Of a stretch of 64,000 nt of DNA, positions 27,001 through 37,652 are shown in pieces. Source of the stretch: Zhengitettix transpicula (taxonomy: Eukaryota; Arthropoda; Insecta; Orthoptera; Tetrigidae); the NCBI GenBank assembly GCA_037074705.1, contig CM073592.1, positions 26,384,629 through 26,448,628 on the forward strand, written 5' to 3'. The notes under the pieces were generated by a model. That model was not told the DNA's origin. It saw only the letters and a program-made list of their open reading frames with translations, and ran no database searches. Every line of letters starts with the position of its first letter. The stretch's first letter is position 1. A program made the position numbers and the translations under genes.

Positions 27001-27120
27001 TACAAACACTGGAAGGAAAAATGAGTAATCGCGAAAACAAACCTGTATTTTTTGGATCTCCTTGTAATCAATTTCTTCCACAAAGTGCTGAGGTTGGGCA
27101 CTTCCTTCCTTGCTCGCCAT
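15002..27120 (-). CDS. Tak1: TAK1, mitogen-activated protein kinase kinase kinase 7
   Basis: Twelve coding exons assemble in phase to 557 aa: 27120-27043, 25881-25656, 25488-25371, 25097-24955, 23981-23795, 22683-22553, 22160-22077, 21715-21612, 21084-20889, 16386-16271, 15365-15204 and 15130-15002. The kinase domain spans about residues 18-275: glycine loop VGKGSFGVV (28-36), catalytic Lys49 in VAVKQID, HRDLKPPN (140-147), DFG (161-163), and activation-loop Thr170, Thr173 and Ser178 in [12 protein letters not shown], equivalent to human T184, T187 and S192. Residues about 430-550 hold [23 protein letters not shown] and a coiled coil, matching the TAB2/TAB3-binding tail of vertebrate TAK1. 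In insects TAK1 acts below Imd to activate IKK/Relish and JNK; in vertebrates it also serves TGF-beta and TNF signalling. Human TAK1 is 579-606 aa, so the length fits. Exon 10 is distinctly GC-richer than the other exons. Exon 9 is the least certain: its acceptor (CAACAG at 21085) has a weak pyrimidine tract but is the one I found that fits the phase. Confidence 0.95.
16412..16455. repeat. Short GCTAGG-type repeats
   Basis: Irregular repeats of GCTAGG/GCTAAG next to the TAK1 exon 10 acceptor, at the edge of the CpG-rich intronic block. They may belong to that block. Confidence 0.5.
16560..18760 (-). other. CpG-rich, strand-skewed block in TAK1 intron 9
   Basis: About 2.2 kb that is clearly pyrimidine-rich on the plus strand, so purine-rich on the minus strand, and rich in CpG, unlike the flanking introns. 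On the minus strand a frame stays open for about 165 codons (roughly 17530-17036), reading through [20 protein letters not shown] and [21 protein letters not shown] recognise no domain. A donor-like CAAG|GTACGC follows near 17025. Possibilities are the remnant of a retroelement in the minus sense, an alternative TAK1 exon and promoter, or an unrelated nested transcript. None is proven. Confidence 0.4.
23376..23450. mobile_element. Short foldback element in TAK1 intron 5
   Basis: Arms TGAATAAGAAAGATAGCAAA (about 23378) and the complementary TGTATTGGTTATCTTTCTTA (to 23448) enclose a short loop. It belongs with the hairpins at 3377 and 5941. The adjoining 23530-23580 carries CACCTGACAAAAGTGACAAA and GAAACATTGTGTGGTATTTA, the interior blocks of the same family. 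Confidence 0.6.
24157..24345 (+). other. Coding-like fragment in TAK1 intron 4
   Basis: A less AT-rich island with an open frame reading [20 protein letters not shown], then [17 protein letters not shown] and [15 protein letters not shown] before a stop. It is antisense to TAK1. The composition and residue pattern look like protein rather than intron, yet I recognise no family. A fragment of a transposon or a retrocopy is the most likely source. Confidence 0.35.
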
Positions 27121-28447
27121 GTGTTTCTTAACACCATCACATATTTTATGGTAATATCACTGTTCAAGAGACGAATTCGGTGATCGAGATCAATTTGGTT
27201 TTTCACCGAAAGAAATAACTAGTTGCCATCTTCCATGTACATGATGTGATGCATGGCCAACTAAATAAACTCCTCTCCAAAGAACTCGCCCTGCCAATGG
27301 CTCGCCACACTTCACTCAATTCAAAGGAACTTAATTTTCTCCAAAATAGTAGATCACAAAAGAAAATCATCGCGATTAATTATAGTACATTTTACGGAAT
27401 TTATATTGGGCCACTGTTAGCAGAAAATGAAATAACAACTCATAACGGATGTCAAACAGTGATATTGATGTGTTTTCATTCTTCGCCTAGCTTTCGAGGT
27501 ATTGTATTGGAAAGATTGTATGACACTGCGCTCCTAAACCACCACTTTGACTCACAGAATAATATAAAAAATCTGATCATGTAAATTATTATAAAAAAAA
27601 ATAGAAAAGGAAAGATATTAATCATAGTAATGGCAAAGATTACCACTTATTTGAGACAGTACGTACAATGAAATACTTTTAAAATTACGTTTATATTTTC
27701 ATTCAAGTAATACCTTAAACAAAAACGTTATTGTCTGTTTCTGTAGTTTATTTCACTGTATTTCATGACGTAAATATACCATCATATTCTATTTAAATCC
27801 TGATGTCCTTTCATTCATGGTCGCAGGAGTAGCTGCATATAAAGGATCACTTCTTTGAACGTCTGTGAAAACAACTTAGATAATTTCACTCATCTTGTTA
27901 AATGTTTCTGCCGATTTTCAACTTTTGTGTCAGTAGATTTACTACTGCAATTTGATTCCATATATGTACAGACGAATAATTCACCGTTACTTTCTTGTGT
28001 AATTTTAATACCTCAGTATCAGATTGTTGTTTAGTGATTCAACTGATTTGTTTTCCAACTGCTTTACTCGTTTGTGTATGGAGCATTTCGAAATTTTGCC
28101 AGTTGCCGTGAGTGTTTTACTTTCACGAATCTTTATATTTATAAGTATATTTAAAAAAACACTACGTCCATCGAAGAAGCCTTTTATTGTCATGGAAGTT
28201 TTAAATCTGCATTATTCAATTTTTGATGAAGTAGTGTTACAGATGTTTGTTTCAAAGTCTTTTGCAGTCCATTTTCCTGAATATTTTTTCTAGCTTTTTG
28301 ATTGCATCATCTAATATTTTTATAATGTCTGTCAGTTTCATCTCTTCGTATTGCAGAATGACTACAAAACATCAGCCTTAAGAAATCGTTCGACTCGCTC
28401 CGTCAGGAGACATCCACCGCCAATCAACATCATTCTCAATACATCAT
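27121..28447. other. TAK1 5' flank and intergenic region
   Basis: The first 170 bp upstream of the TAK1 start hold several short upstream ATGs on the minus strand, including one reading MYMEDGN-stop near 27242-27219, beside an AAGATGGC (YY1/Pho-type) motif. The remaining 1.1 kb is AT-rich with no recognisable gene. Confidence 0.45.
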
Positions 28448-29130
28448 TCTCAATACATTGTTCTCGGAGTTCAACCGGGTTTTGCATAATTATAGCAGAA
28501 CGCAACGTTTCGACGACTAAGACGCACTAGACCTGCGGGAAAATTCTCTCGCAGGCAGAACCTTGTAGGAGAGATACGAAGGGGCTACCTTTGGGTATGC
28601 CTTTTCCTCTCCGTTTTTGAACTAAGGTTCCCACAAGCCGAGGCACCTCGGCCTGTTCTGAGAGGTGTATGTTCCGGGGTCGCAGACCTTGGGCATACGG
28701 TAAGAGTTGTTCGCTATTCCCATTGGAATAGTCGGCCAGCTGCCTCCTAAACTGGTCGAGGCACGGAGAAGGGAATGCTGCGTCCCCACAGCAAACACCT
28801 CTCCCGCTATCGGAAGGGCGTGGGACAAGTACCCAATGCCCGACCTACCTGATGCAGGTTTTTCTAGGGTTTTCCCTGCATTTCTTTAGGCGAATGCCAG
28901 GTAGGATCCTTAAAATATAGCCCGGGGGCCCTAGTTAACCCTTGGCTACCTTCCTCTACCCTTCCACATCCCCCCTTTCAAATCCCTTCCTATGCTATTA
29001 AAGGGGAGTTGCCCAAAGTGGATTACCCTCATGTTGCCTGTTGCCCTAAAAAATAATAATAAAAAAAACGTTTCGACGACTAAAAGCTCTGTCATCTTCT
29101 AGGCGATGGTTGAACTCCGAGAACAATATA
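28448..29130. mobile_element. Foldback element split by a family A insertion
   Basis: Outer arms GTTCTCGGAGTTCAACC (28460-28476) and its exact complement (29108-29124) flank the family A copy at 28521-29066. With that copy and one duplicated target removed, the order of blocks matches the intact hairpin at 58243-58389: TTCTCGG, CGGGTTT, GCATA, ACGTTTCGACGACTAA, TCTGTC. Confidence 0.75.
28521..29066 (+). repeat. Family A retroposon, near full length, 17-bp TSD
   Basis: About 546 bp in the sense orientation, ending TTGCCCT then an A-rich tail. It is flanked by a perfect 17-bp direct repeat, AACGTTTCGACGACTAA, at 28504-28520 and 29067-29083. This defines both ends of the element here. The 60-70 codon frames inside it on both strands are shadows shared by all copies. 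Confidence 0.92.
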
Positions 29131-29300
29131 TTGAACAACTGCACCGGGAAAGGCTTCAATCTTTGAACATCATTCTCTATTCCTTTGCAGTATGTTATCA
29201 CATTACCCTACCGCGTACTCAAAGTTACTACAAATGTATTATTCCTAAAAATTTTTTAATCAATTCCAAGCATATTCTTAGGGAAAATGATTGGTTCCCT

Positions 29301-31876
29301 TCAGAAAGTTTTTCTAAGATACAACGTGTTAGGCGAAATGTATTGTTCGGTAGGGCTGCGGCGGGCTATCATGTCGATATGCGAAGGATAGTGACTCCTC
29401 AGCTCCCTTGCGGCATTCATGTTCTCAGCGCACACGGCGATGTCCAGAGGATACAGTCCAGAGGCGTCCTTGGCCAGCAGGTTCGCCCCGGCGTTGATCA
29501 GCATCCGCACCAGAATAGCGTTGTTGGCCAGCGCCGCAGCGTGCAGTGGTGTCCAGTGGGAAATCTCTTCACGGAAGTCTACATCCGCTCCGTGACGCAG
29601 CTGAATCACAAATAAGGAAGTCTTAAGAAACTCAGGAGAGTTCAACGACAGTGTGAGGCTTTCGTGTTCCTAAAGGAAAACCTCAAAACATTTACCCACA
29701 GATTAGAACTAGCGTAGAAATACACCATACTTGAGATGATAACAGCCATCAGAACAGTTTTACCAAAGAATCACAACCTCTGGCTGGTGACCTATAGACA
29801 CTCAGGAGAGTTCAACACTTCGTATGGAAGCTCTTGTCAATTTCTCGTAACTGTTCCTAAGGATCAGGTTATGACGATTACATATTTCAGTTAGAACGGG
29901 TGAAATATACCTCCACCAATTATTCAGCGATTTCTCCGCAGATAGACTGTTAATGACCCGAGGAAGCGTAAACTACAAACCATCTTAAAAAGTGCTTAAG
30001 TACCTAGTCAAGTTCTCAATTATTACAATGAATTATTTCAGGAAAAAATTCAACAATAAGTTGCGAATAATGGTGAAGAAGAACACCAAGGGAATAAAAA
30101 TAACAGGTATGACTTTAATGAAGAGTGGTACTGACGAGGAATGCTACAGCGTCGTGGTCGGAACGGCAGGAGCTGTTGTAGATAGCCTGAGAGAGGAGTC
30201 CTTGTCCCTCGAGGTCGGTGGAGTTGATGTTGGCTCCGTGGTGAAGGAGGAGACGCACCACTGAAGGATTAGGGGCTGTCAGGAAGGCCACGGTCAATGG
30301 CTGTTCCCCAGTGTGATCCTGAGAGTTCACCTGAAATCATATAACCTTACTTCACTACAGTTTCTGTAAGATTATGAAGAGATAGGTTCATGGCAAAACA
30401 CACGCAGATCAGTGCCTACAAAAACAGATAGCCGTTTAACAAATTACTGGACTCACGTCGGCGCCGTACTGGATCAGAATCTTGACGAAGTCGGTGCGTC
30501 CGCTGAAGGCAGCAGCGTGCAAAGGCGTCTTGGCGAAAATGTCGCCTACGTTGGGGTCTGCACCGGCCACCAACAGCGCTTTCACCGCCTCATGAAAAAT
30601 GGAATCCAATGAGCCAATAGAACATGATAGAATATTCTGTACTACCACGTATGAGTACTTTTTAGACTACACTAGTAGAATCTTGCGGAACCGTCATCTT
30701 GATTTGTCCCCAACCAGAATGAGGGTAACAGGGTACATGAGGGTGATCCACATTGGGCAACTCCACTTTAATAGCATAGGAAGGGATTTGAAATGGGGGA
30801 TGCGTAAGGGTAGAGGAAGGTAGCCAAGGGTTACTAGGGCCCCCCGGGCTATATTTTAAGGATCCTACCCGGCATTCACCTAAAGAAATGCAGGGAAAAC
30901 CTTAGAAAAACCTGCATCGGGTAGGTCGGGCATTGGGTACTTGTCCCACGCCCTTCCGATAGCGGGAGAGGAGTTTGCTGTGGGGACGCAGCATTCCCTT
31001 CTCCGTGCCTCGACCAGTTTAGGAGGCAGCTGGCCGACTATTCCAATGGGAATAGCGGACAACTCTTACCGTATGTCCAAGGTCTGTAACCCCGGAACAT
31101 ACACCTCTCAAAACAGACCGAGGTGCCTCGGCTTGTGGGAACCTTAGTTCAAAAACGAAGAGGAAAAGGCATCCCCAAAGGTAGCCCCTTCGTATCTCTC
31201 CGAAAAGGTTTTGCCTGTGAGAGAACATCCCTCGCAGGTTATCTGCGAGAGGATCCTCTCGCAGGCTCTGGGCTCTTCCCAACCAGAATATACAGTACGT
31301 TGGTATTTGAATATCGGGCTGCGAGTTAAAGTTCAATGTTTATTACGTATTGTAGATTCGATACAAAAACTTTAACATACATCCTGTATATATTTTTCTT
31401 AATATACAAAGCTATAATCAAACAGGAAACACGATTGGAAAGCCAAGGTTGAGCAAATCTGACACCAATACTTGCAGGAAACGAACGTCTTGTAGAGTCC
31501 TTTGCATTCAATTGAGAACTTGCTGGCGTCGAAAGCTATAAAACTATTTTTCGCTCGTGGTTGTGAACGCGAATGGAATATCAACGTAGATGTCGATGAA
31601 TAAAACGTACCTCCTTGGAGCGGACATAGACGGCAATGTAGAGCGGCGTCCTGCCGAATTCGTCGCTCCTGTCGATGTCGACCTCTGGCACCGCCGTGAG
31701 GATTCTGATCATGGCCGTGTGGTTGGCGTAGGCGGCCGCATGCAGCACCGTGTCGCCGTTCTCGTCCGACGAGTTCACGTCGGCGCCCCTCTCAAGCGCC
31801 GCCACGACGCCCTCCGTGTCATGCATCCGCGAGGCCCTCAACAGCGCCGTGGTCGGGATCGAATCGCTCGCCGAGA
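29301..31876 (-). CDS. Ankyrin-repeat protein, 5' exon missing
   Basis: Four exons on the minus strand join in phase: 31876-31611, 30588-30457, 30330-30136 and 29600-29301, about 297 codons to the stop. The first visible exon starts after an acceptor (GAAACAG at 31877) with two bases of a split codon, so an upstream exon with the true start is missing. Ankyrin repeats run through the whole length; examples are GDTVLHAAAYANHTAMIRIL, FGRTPLYIAVYVRSKE, AKTPLHAAAFSGRTDFVKIL and HWTPLHAAALANNAILVRML, with repeat ends such as ERGADVN, QYGADV, HHGANIN and NAGANLLAKD. Ankyrin repeats bind other proteins; no second domain (SOCS box, kinase, death domain) is visible. The C-terminus after the last repeat is a 30-residue unstructured-looking tail. 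I cannot name the orthologue. It lies upstream of TAK1 on the same strand. Confidence 0.88.
30721..31277 (-). repeat. Family A retroposon, full length, in ankyrin-gene intron
   Basis: A 557-bp antisense copy in the intron between the first two ankyrin exons. It has a 12-bp direct repeat, CCCAACCAGAAT, at 30709-30720 and 31278-31289. Its 5' end carries a perfect 22-bp palindrome at 31243-31264 centred on GGATCC. The A-tail is lost or very short. Confidence 0.9.
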
Positions 31877-32190
31877 CTGTTTCGTGTAGACACAGTTACC
31901 TTACTTAAAACATCTTAATATCTGAAAGACGAGTGTCACGCCTCGATATGGAACGAAGATTTAATCATGTTAAAAGAATTGATGAATTGGTTTTTAACAT
32001 TTCTTTCATTTATGCGATTTAGACACATTAGAAAATGCAGTACCTAATTAACAGACAAAATTAAGTGTTAATATAAATATATACAACACTTCGTTTCTGC
32101 AATGCTTGACAGCTGTAGGAACGAGTAATCACATTCCAGTATTACGAATTAGGTTTACGAGAATGAAAAGTTCAAGTTCGCGATTTTTTT
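31877..32190. other. Upstream of visible ankyrin exons
   Basis: AT-rich. This should be intron of the ankyrin gene, since the visible exons begin at an acceptor. No exon was recognised. Confidence 0.35.
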
Positions 32191-32191
32191 T

Positions 32192-32615
32192 TAGGGCAAC
32201 AGGCTACATGAGGGTGATCCAAATTGGGCAACTCCCCTTTAATAGCATAGGAAGGGATTAGAAAGGGGGGGGGGGGTGCGGAAGGGTAGAGGAAGGTAGC
32301 CAAGGGTTAACTAGGGCCCCCGGGCTATGGTTTAAGGATCCTACCCGGCATTCGCCTAAAGAAATGCAGGGAAAACCCTAGAAAAACCTGCATCGGGTAG
32401 GTCGGGTATTTGGTACTTGTCCCACGCCCTTCCGATGACGGGAGAGGAGTTTGCTGTGGGGACGCAGCTTACCCCTCGCCATGCCTTGGCCTGTTTAGGA
32501 GGCAGCTGGCCGACTATTCTAATAGGAATAGCGGACAACTCTTGCCGTATGCCTAAGGTCTGCGACCCCGGAACATACACCTCTCAGAACAGACCGAGGT
32601 GCCTCGGCATGTGAG
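32192..32615 (-). repeat. Family A retroposon, 5'-truncated
   Basis: An antisense copy starting from a T-run (the A-tail on the minus strand) and TAGGGCAACAGGC, and ending at CTCGGCATGTGAGAACG. It lacks the 5' hairpin region. A run of G at 32268-32277 marks a local expansion. Confidence 0.9.
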
Positions 32616-33780
32616 AACGAAACTTTTCCTTTTTTATATTTGTTATTTTTACTTAATTAATAGTGAGATACTTTTTAATTTCATTAATAAATATGATAAA
32701 TAAAAATCGTTCATTTTCGATACACTACTATTTCTTCACTTAATATATGTTGATGTATTTACTTTTAATGGTTCTTACAAGTTCATGAAATATCTGATTG
32801 AAATTAATTCTAGACCGTTTAAAGTGAAGTTTTTGTACAGAGCTCATTTATTTTTATCACTCTATAAATGGTATTTTTTTTTCGGACTTTTTAAGCGTAC
32901 TGTTTACAAGTCAATGTCACGACCAGAACGATCCCCACTCTTTTTTTTAGCATCAATCGCCATTTTAACGGGATATTTGCTGCACGTCAATTGCCGTGTT
33001 TAATAATAGCAAAGGTTAATTGCTTTCCACTCTTTACACGTCACTGACCGAACCAGATATCAGGATGCGGGTTGTCAGCCATCTCATCGAAATATACCGT
33101 CATTTTCTTCTTTATTTCCGAAGCTCGATCGGAACGTTATTTGCTTTGCTCTCAGGAAACGTGATCCAGTATGTGTTAGACTGGAATTTAAGAGAGAATA
33201 TCACGTTGATTGCCATACGATTAGACGTAGGAAGATGGCAGGTATGAAAAGCGGCCCTGACAAGAACGGATTTAGAAGTGAGATTACTCTTGTATGGAAA
33301 ATAGTAAATTATTTTCATTCGAATCCTAAAACATCTGGTTTTGGCATCGTAAGTATATATATATATAGTTCATTTCATCCTTCACAACGCGCGGAGATGA
33401 ACCCGTTCGTATTCAGTGTCAGAAATATCGCCGTTTTAGCCATTTACTGAATCGTAGATATTTAATTATACGTATGTTGTACCGTCGTTGAAATGTATTA
33501 TCCTGACGCGTCCTTGGTCAAACTCGACCTTATCCTCCATAACTATATTAATGTCATACTCTGAATCCCACGTTCATTTACTTCTTAATGAGTAACAGAT
33601 TTGTGTACCACGGACATGCTAAGTTAATTTACTGGAATTATATCTTTTAGTTGACTTATTTGACCTCATTAATAATTTAAACTATACACACAAATATTTT
33701 TCATTATCATAGATTATTTCCCTCATTGTGGCCGAACGTCCTAAATTTCAGTACGTATAAGCTGCGGATTTCATTTCCCC
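32616..33780. other. Intergenic or intron, nothing firm
   Basis: AT-rich, with short ORFs of about 70 codons lacking motifs. At 33233-33241 AAGATGGCAG is followed by GTATGA, which resembles a start codon plus splice donor, but there is no supporting downstream exon. Confidence 0.35.
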
Positions 33781-33787
33781 CTATTTA

Positions 33788-33934
33788 ATGCAAATTTATC
33801 ATGGGCTTTACTGCGCATCACACCACGTGTGCAGTGGGATGCGCAGTGACGTCACAGAGGCTACTGATTGGCTTTACTGCGCATTACAACACGTGGGGTG
33901 GGATGCGCAGTGACGTCACAGAGGCTACTGATTG
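33788..33934. promoter_or_regulatory. Duplicated E-box/CRE module with octamer motif
   Basis: A unit of about 65 bp is present twice in tandem from 33805. Each unit has a CACGTG E-box (33824-33829, 33890-33895) and a perfect TGACGTCA cAMP-response element (33847-33854, 33911-33918), with GCGCAGTGACGTCACAGAGG shared. An ATGCAAAT octamer lies just before (33788-33795). These are known binding sites for bHLH-Zip, CREB/ATF and POU factors. The gene controlled, if any, is unknown; the ankyrin gene's missing 5' end is the nearest candidate. The CRE could instead belong to a transposon. Confidence 0.45.
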
Positions 33935-34462
33935 TGATGTTTTTTTAAAAAAAAAGATCTCCCACAGCCCACTATAACATTTATTTTTCAATAATTTTAT
34001 TTTAATATGACATACTTTCAATAAAAATATACTATTTTATTCGCCTTGTGTTCAAAAATATAAATTTAAATTCATATTTAAGATTTATTCTTTGAGAATT
34101 ATAGATTTAAAATGACTGATTTTTTAATTTTGGCCTTTAAGTAATATAACCACCCAGTTGCATAGGTAATTAAAACTACATTAGTATATTTTTTTAATAT
34201 AAATTTTGAGCCTAGGAGGTATTGGACGATAATCTTGCCATATTCATTTGAAAAAACACAAAATTATAATTTTATGAAACCATTTACAGTTCACAAAATC
34301 CTATATTTATAATTTTTCAACATTATAATTTATTTATATATGTATTATAATAAAATATATAAGTGAACAATTATTTTATGAAATCAATTAATCTATTTCC
34401 ATATCGTCAAATGGTCAAATTTTCTAAGTTATAAACGGGATTATGATATATTATTATTATTA
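33935..34462. other. AT-rich spacer
   Basis: Very AT-rich, ending in a TTATTATTATTAT run directly before the Helitron-like element. No gene seen. Confidence 0.45.
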
Positions 34463-35242
34463 TCTATATATATATAAAAATGAATTGCTGTTCGTGAGTC
34501 TCACTAAAACTCGAGAACGGCTGAACGGATTTATCTTATCTTAGTCTTGAAATGTTCGTGGAGGTCTAGGGAAGGTTTAAAAGGCGAGAAAAAATCGAAT
34601 AATTTCCGGGAAAACCCTAAAAACAGCCCTTTTATATTTCCCATACAAACGTTTTCTAAATAAAATACAAATCTACACCAGTCGAGCAATTTTCACCGAA
34701 TTTCGTACTCGTGTTCTTTGCGACCAGGAAACAAACACTGTCGGGGTGAGACGCGTCTTCCACCCCCAGAAGCGGGGGTGGAAATATTTAAACATACTAA
34801 AACAGCCGATATTTGAGTCGGATAAATATTTTTAGGGGTCAAAGATATTGATAGTGTTTCTACCAATGTTATCTGAATACAATTTTCATCCCCTACGCCC
34901 TGTGAAAAGGACACCCTTCGGGTTTGGGGTGGAGATGCTTTACAGTAAAATAACGCGAATACAACCGAGATTGGAGTCAAATCAAAGGTTATGGAAGTCA
35001 CTGTGTTTAGTTACGACATTAAAATTGGCATTTACCCCTCAGATGCAGGGGTAGCGGGGTGCAAATTTTGGAACATGCAAACACGGCAGATATTTGCGTT
35101 GAAGAAATATTTTTCAGAGTTAATTATAATGATTAAGGTTCGAGTAGCGTTACATAAAAATTGCGCAAAAGCTGTCGAAATTGGAGTCATATCGGGGGTT
35201 ATAGATAAATGACATCTCGGGCAACGCCGGGCACCCAGCTAG
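34463..35242 (+). mobile_element. Helitron-like non-autonomous element, copy 1
   Basis: Begins TCTATATATATATAAAAATG and ends CGCCGGGCACCCAGCTAG|T, with a 3' GC-rich stem just before CTAG. A 5' TC, a 3' CTRR with a preceding hairpin and no target duplication are Helitron marks. It is about 780 bp and nearly identical to 37653-38425. The small frames inside, such as 34991-35212, are shared by both copies but show no Rep/helicase motif. Confidence 0.75.
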
Positions 35243-37189
35243 TAAATATATAAATAATTTTAATGTTGACAAATTTTATGTATAGAATTTTGTAAACGGT
35301 TTTATAAAAGTATTTTTGTACTTGTAGATGAATGTGGCCGAAAACTCATCGATTTAAAATTAATAAAAATGTTAGTAAATTAGTAATTTGGTAAAGGAGA
35401 CTGATTAAAACCCTGTGGTGTTATATTAAATTCTTATACGCCATATTTGCGTCACAATATGAAACGCGAGATGACGTTTCAACAGACAATTTTTATAACC
35501 TCATGTAACATTTATATTACTGAATAATTAATTAATTTTATTTATAATCGTCGTGGTAACGAGCAAGTTAGTGTATGACTTCTGTTTGTAATTACTTTAG
35601 TTATTGAAGTATTTCCGGATGGTTTCTGTCACTTATGAAACAGTAGCTATTTTAGTGAAAAACTTCGTTTTTTCACGAAATATTTTAAATATCGATGAAG
35701 TTGTTGGAGAAGAGTTATCGTTGTAAGGTTTACACGCCGTATCAAGTAATCTATGTTTCGACCTTTGACTAGGACTTACATAAATAGGACATAGCTCTGC
35801 TTTTACTCCTGTACATCATCTTGGTGGTGGCGTCGAAAAATCAGCTGTTCTAATTGTAACTTAGATCCACTATGATCCACAAAAATAAACAAAGGCAAAC
35901 GTTTGATTATAACCAAGATAGGAAACATATCTCTGACGGCTTGAGCGTAGGAGACTCCTTGAATGCATTTCCTCTGGAATCACGGACAGTGAAATTCGTT
36001 TGTTTTCCTGGGATTTGAATTGACGAAAGTATAACTTATTTGATGTTAAACAATATTACAGTCTAATAAGTCAGGAATTTATTATAAATAAAAATTTAAA
36101 GCATTATAATTGGAAAAAATTAAAACAGACCCGACGTTTCATCCGTAACGTTTTTGTGACCTCTTCAGGCGTTGTAGGATTCAATTAAGTGACATAATTT
36201 CAAATGATGACTGACGACAGTTTTCAAGAGAAAGGCAAACTGGATCGGAAACATCCTAATTGTTTAGTGCACACACAGACATCGGTGGATGCAGTTCCAG
36301 GTCATCGTGGAAGAAGAAGAGTGCAGCTGCAGGACGACTTGAAGGAAATGCAAGGACCTGCCAGTGGGCAGTTGGGTTATTAGCGAGGGTGTGAGTGGAA
36401 GACTGCATAAGAGTGGGCGTATCTGCAAGGCGATGCGGCAGCACCTGGAGTCTGCGATCAATAGCGAATTCGTAGGCCAACAGCTGCCAGAAGTACGATG
36501 TAACTCTGATACTGCATTCAATTAGCTCCGGGGAATATTAAAAGCCAACCTGTGCTTTGGAACGTGGTGTAAGTTTTAATCACTCTTGGAAATTAATAAC
36601 TTTGCTCATGGTAAGAGCGACGCTCCGGTTCAAAGACCTCCTAATACTGCCAAAATAAGGAAGGTGAAACTTGAGTTACTTCTCGCTTTAATGTCCTTAT
36701 AGACGTGCACATTTATGACAAAGTCGGCAATATTTCCGCTGACCTCCGAGAGAATCAGCGATCGTAATGAAAATATATTATTTTTAAGACTTGGATTATG
36801 GCTTTTTATTGATGATTTTATTTTACTCAGGTCCTCAAAATTTGCTCTATTACGGTTGAATATAACTGCGTCGTTTGTACGTCACTCAGGCTTCTTGCGT
36901 AAACTCTGTGACGTTTCTCTGTTGCGTGCCGAGAGCGTGTTCCCCGGAGGAAACGTTACGGGGCGTTTCAAAATGATGTAATTAGTTCCCAGGGTGAAAT
37001 GATCCATCATGGCGCTCAAAGCACATTCTAGTATTTCTATAGCTGGAAAAAAACGCGAAGAAAATCACGAAGCTGACAAGTTCACGAAAGTAAAAAAGTT
37101 TTAGATAATAAATAAACAGACAAAATAAAATACGGCGTCTGCGTTGTGGCCGTTTAGAAAGCCTGCTGCCAGCAACAAGGTTTGGCTGC
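35243..37189. other. Gene-free stretch between elements
   Basis: Mostly AT-rich. A fragment around 36120-36175 contains CCGACGTTTCATCC and CTCTTCAGGCGTTGTAGG, resembling the core of the foldback family. A GC-richer patch at 36270-36530 has broken coding-like frames on the plus strand that I cannot name. Confidence 0.35.
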
Positions 37190-37640
37190 CCGTATTTGCG
37201 TCTAATAATTATTTTTCGGGGGTCAACGATATTGCTTGTGTTTCTCCCGATGTTTTTTTTTTGTGAATAATGGAAGAGGAGCACACTTACAGGTGGTGGT
37301 TGAGGGGTGTTACATAAAATAACGCTAAAATAACCGAGATTGGTGTCGAATCCGGGGCTTTGTAAGTCGCTGAGTGTAATTCTGACATTCCATATGACGT
37401 TTAGGTTGTAGTTCGGCAGCTGGGAGTGAAGTGGTAAGGGAATGAAGCAACTTTCCGCGTACCATCTTAAACGCGCTGAGAAATTTTGTCGACGCTACTT
37501 TCGATTGAGGAAGAAGCGTGGGATGGGTTAATCGCACATAGTAAGGAAGCGACTAGTTTTGACTCTCTGAAGAGGAGAGTTACGTCGAATTAAATACTTT
37601 TCTGGACTAATATAAATAAATACCCGGGCAATGCCGCGCA
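37190..37640 (+). mobile_element. Decayed relative of the Helitron-like element
   Basis: Blocks such as GGGGTCAACGATATTGCTTG, AATAACGCTAAAATAACCGA and GATTGGTGTCGAATC follow the same order as in the intact copy, with many changes. It ends ACCCGGGCAATGCCGCGC, a divergent form of the 3' hairpin, just before the intact copy at 37653. The two elements therefore stand head to tail. Confidence 0.6.
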
Positions 37641-37652
37641 TTTATCTATCTA

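Noticed and set aside
33233..33246. AAGATGGCAG followed by GTATGA, a possible first coding exon on the plus strand
   Set aside because: No downstream exon, no CpG context and no homology support it.
34991..35212. A 73-codon frame also at 38174-38395
   Set aside because: It lies wholly inside the two Helitron-like copies and lacks any Rep or helicase motif.
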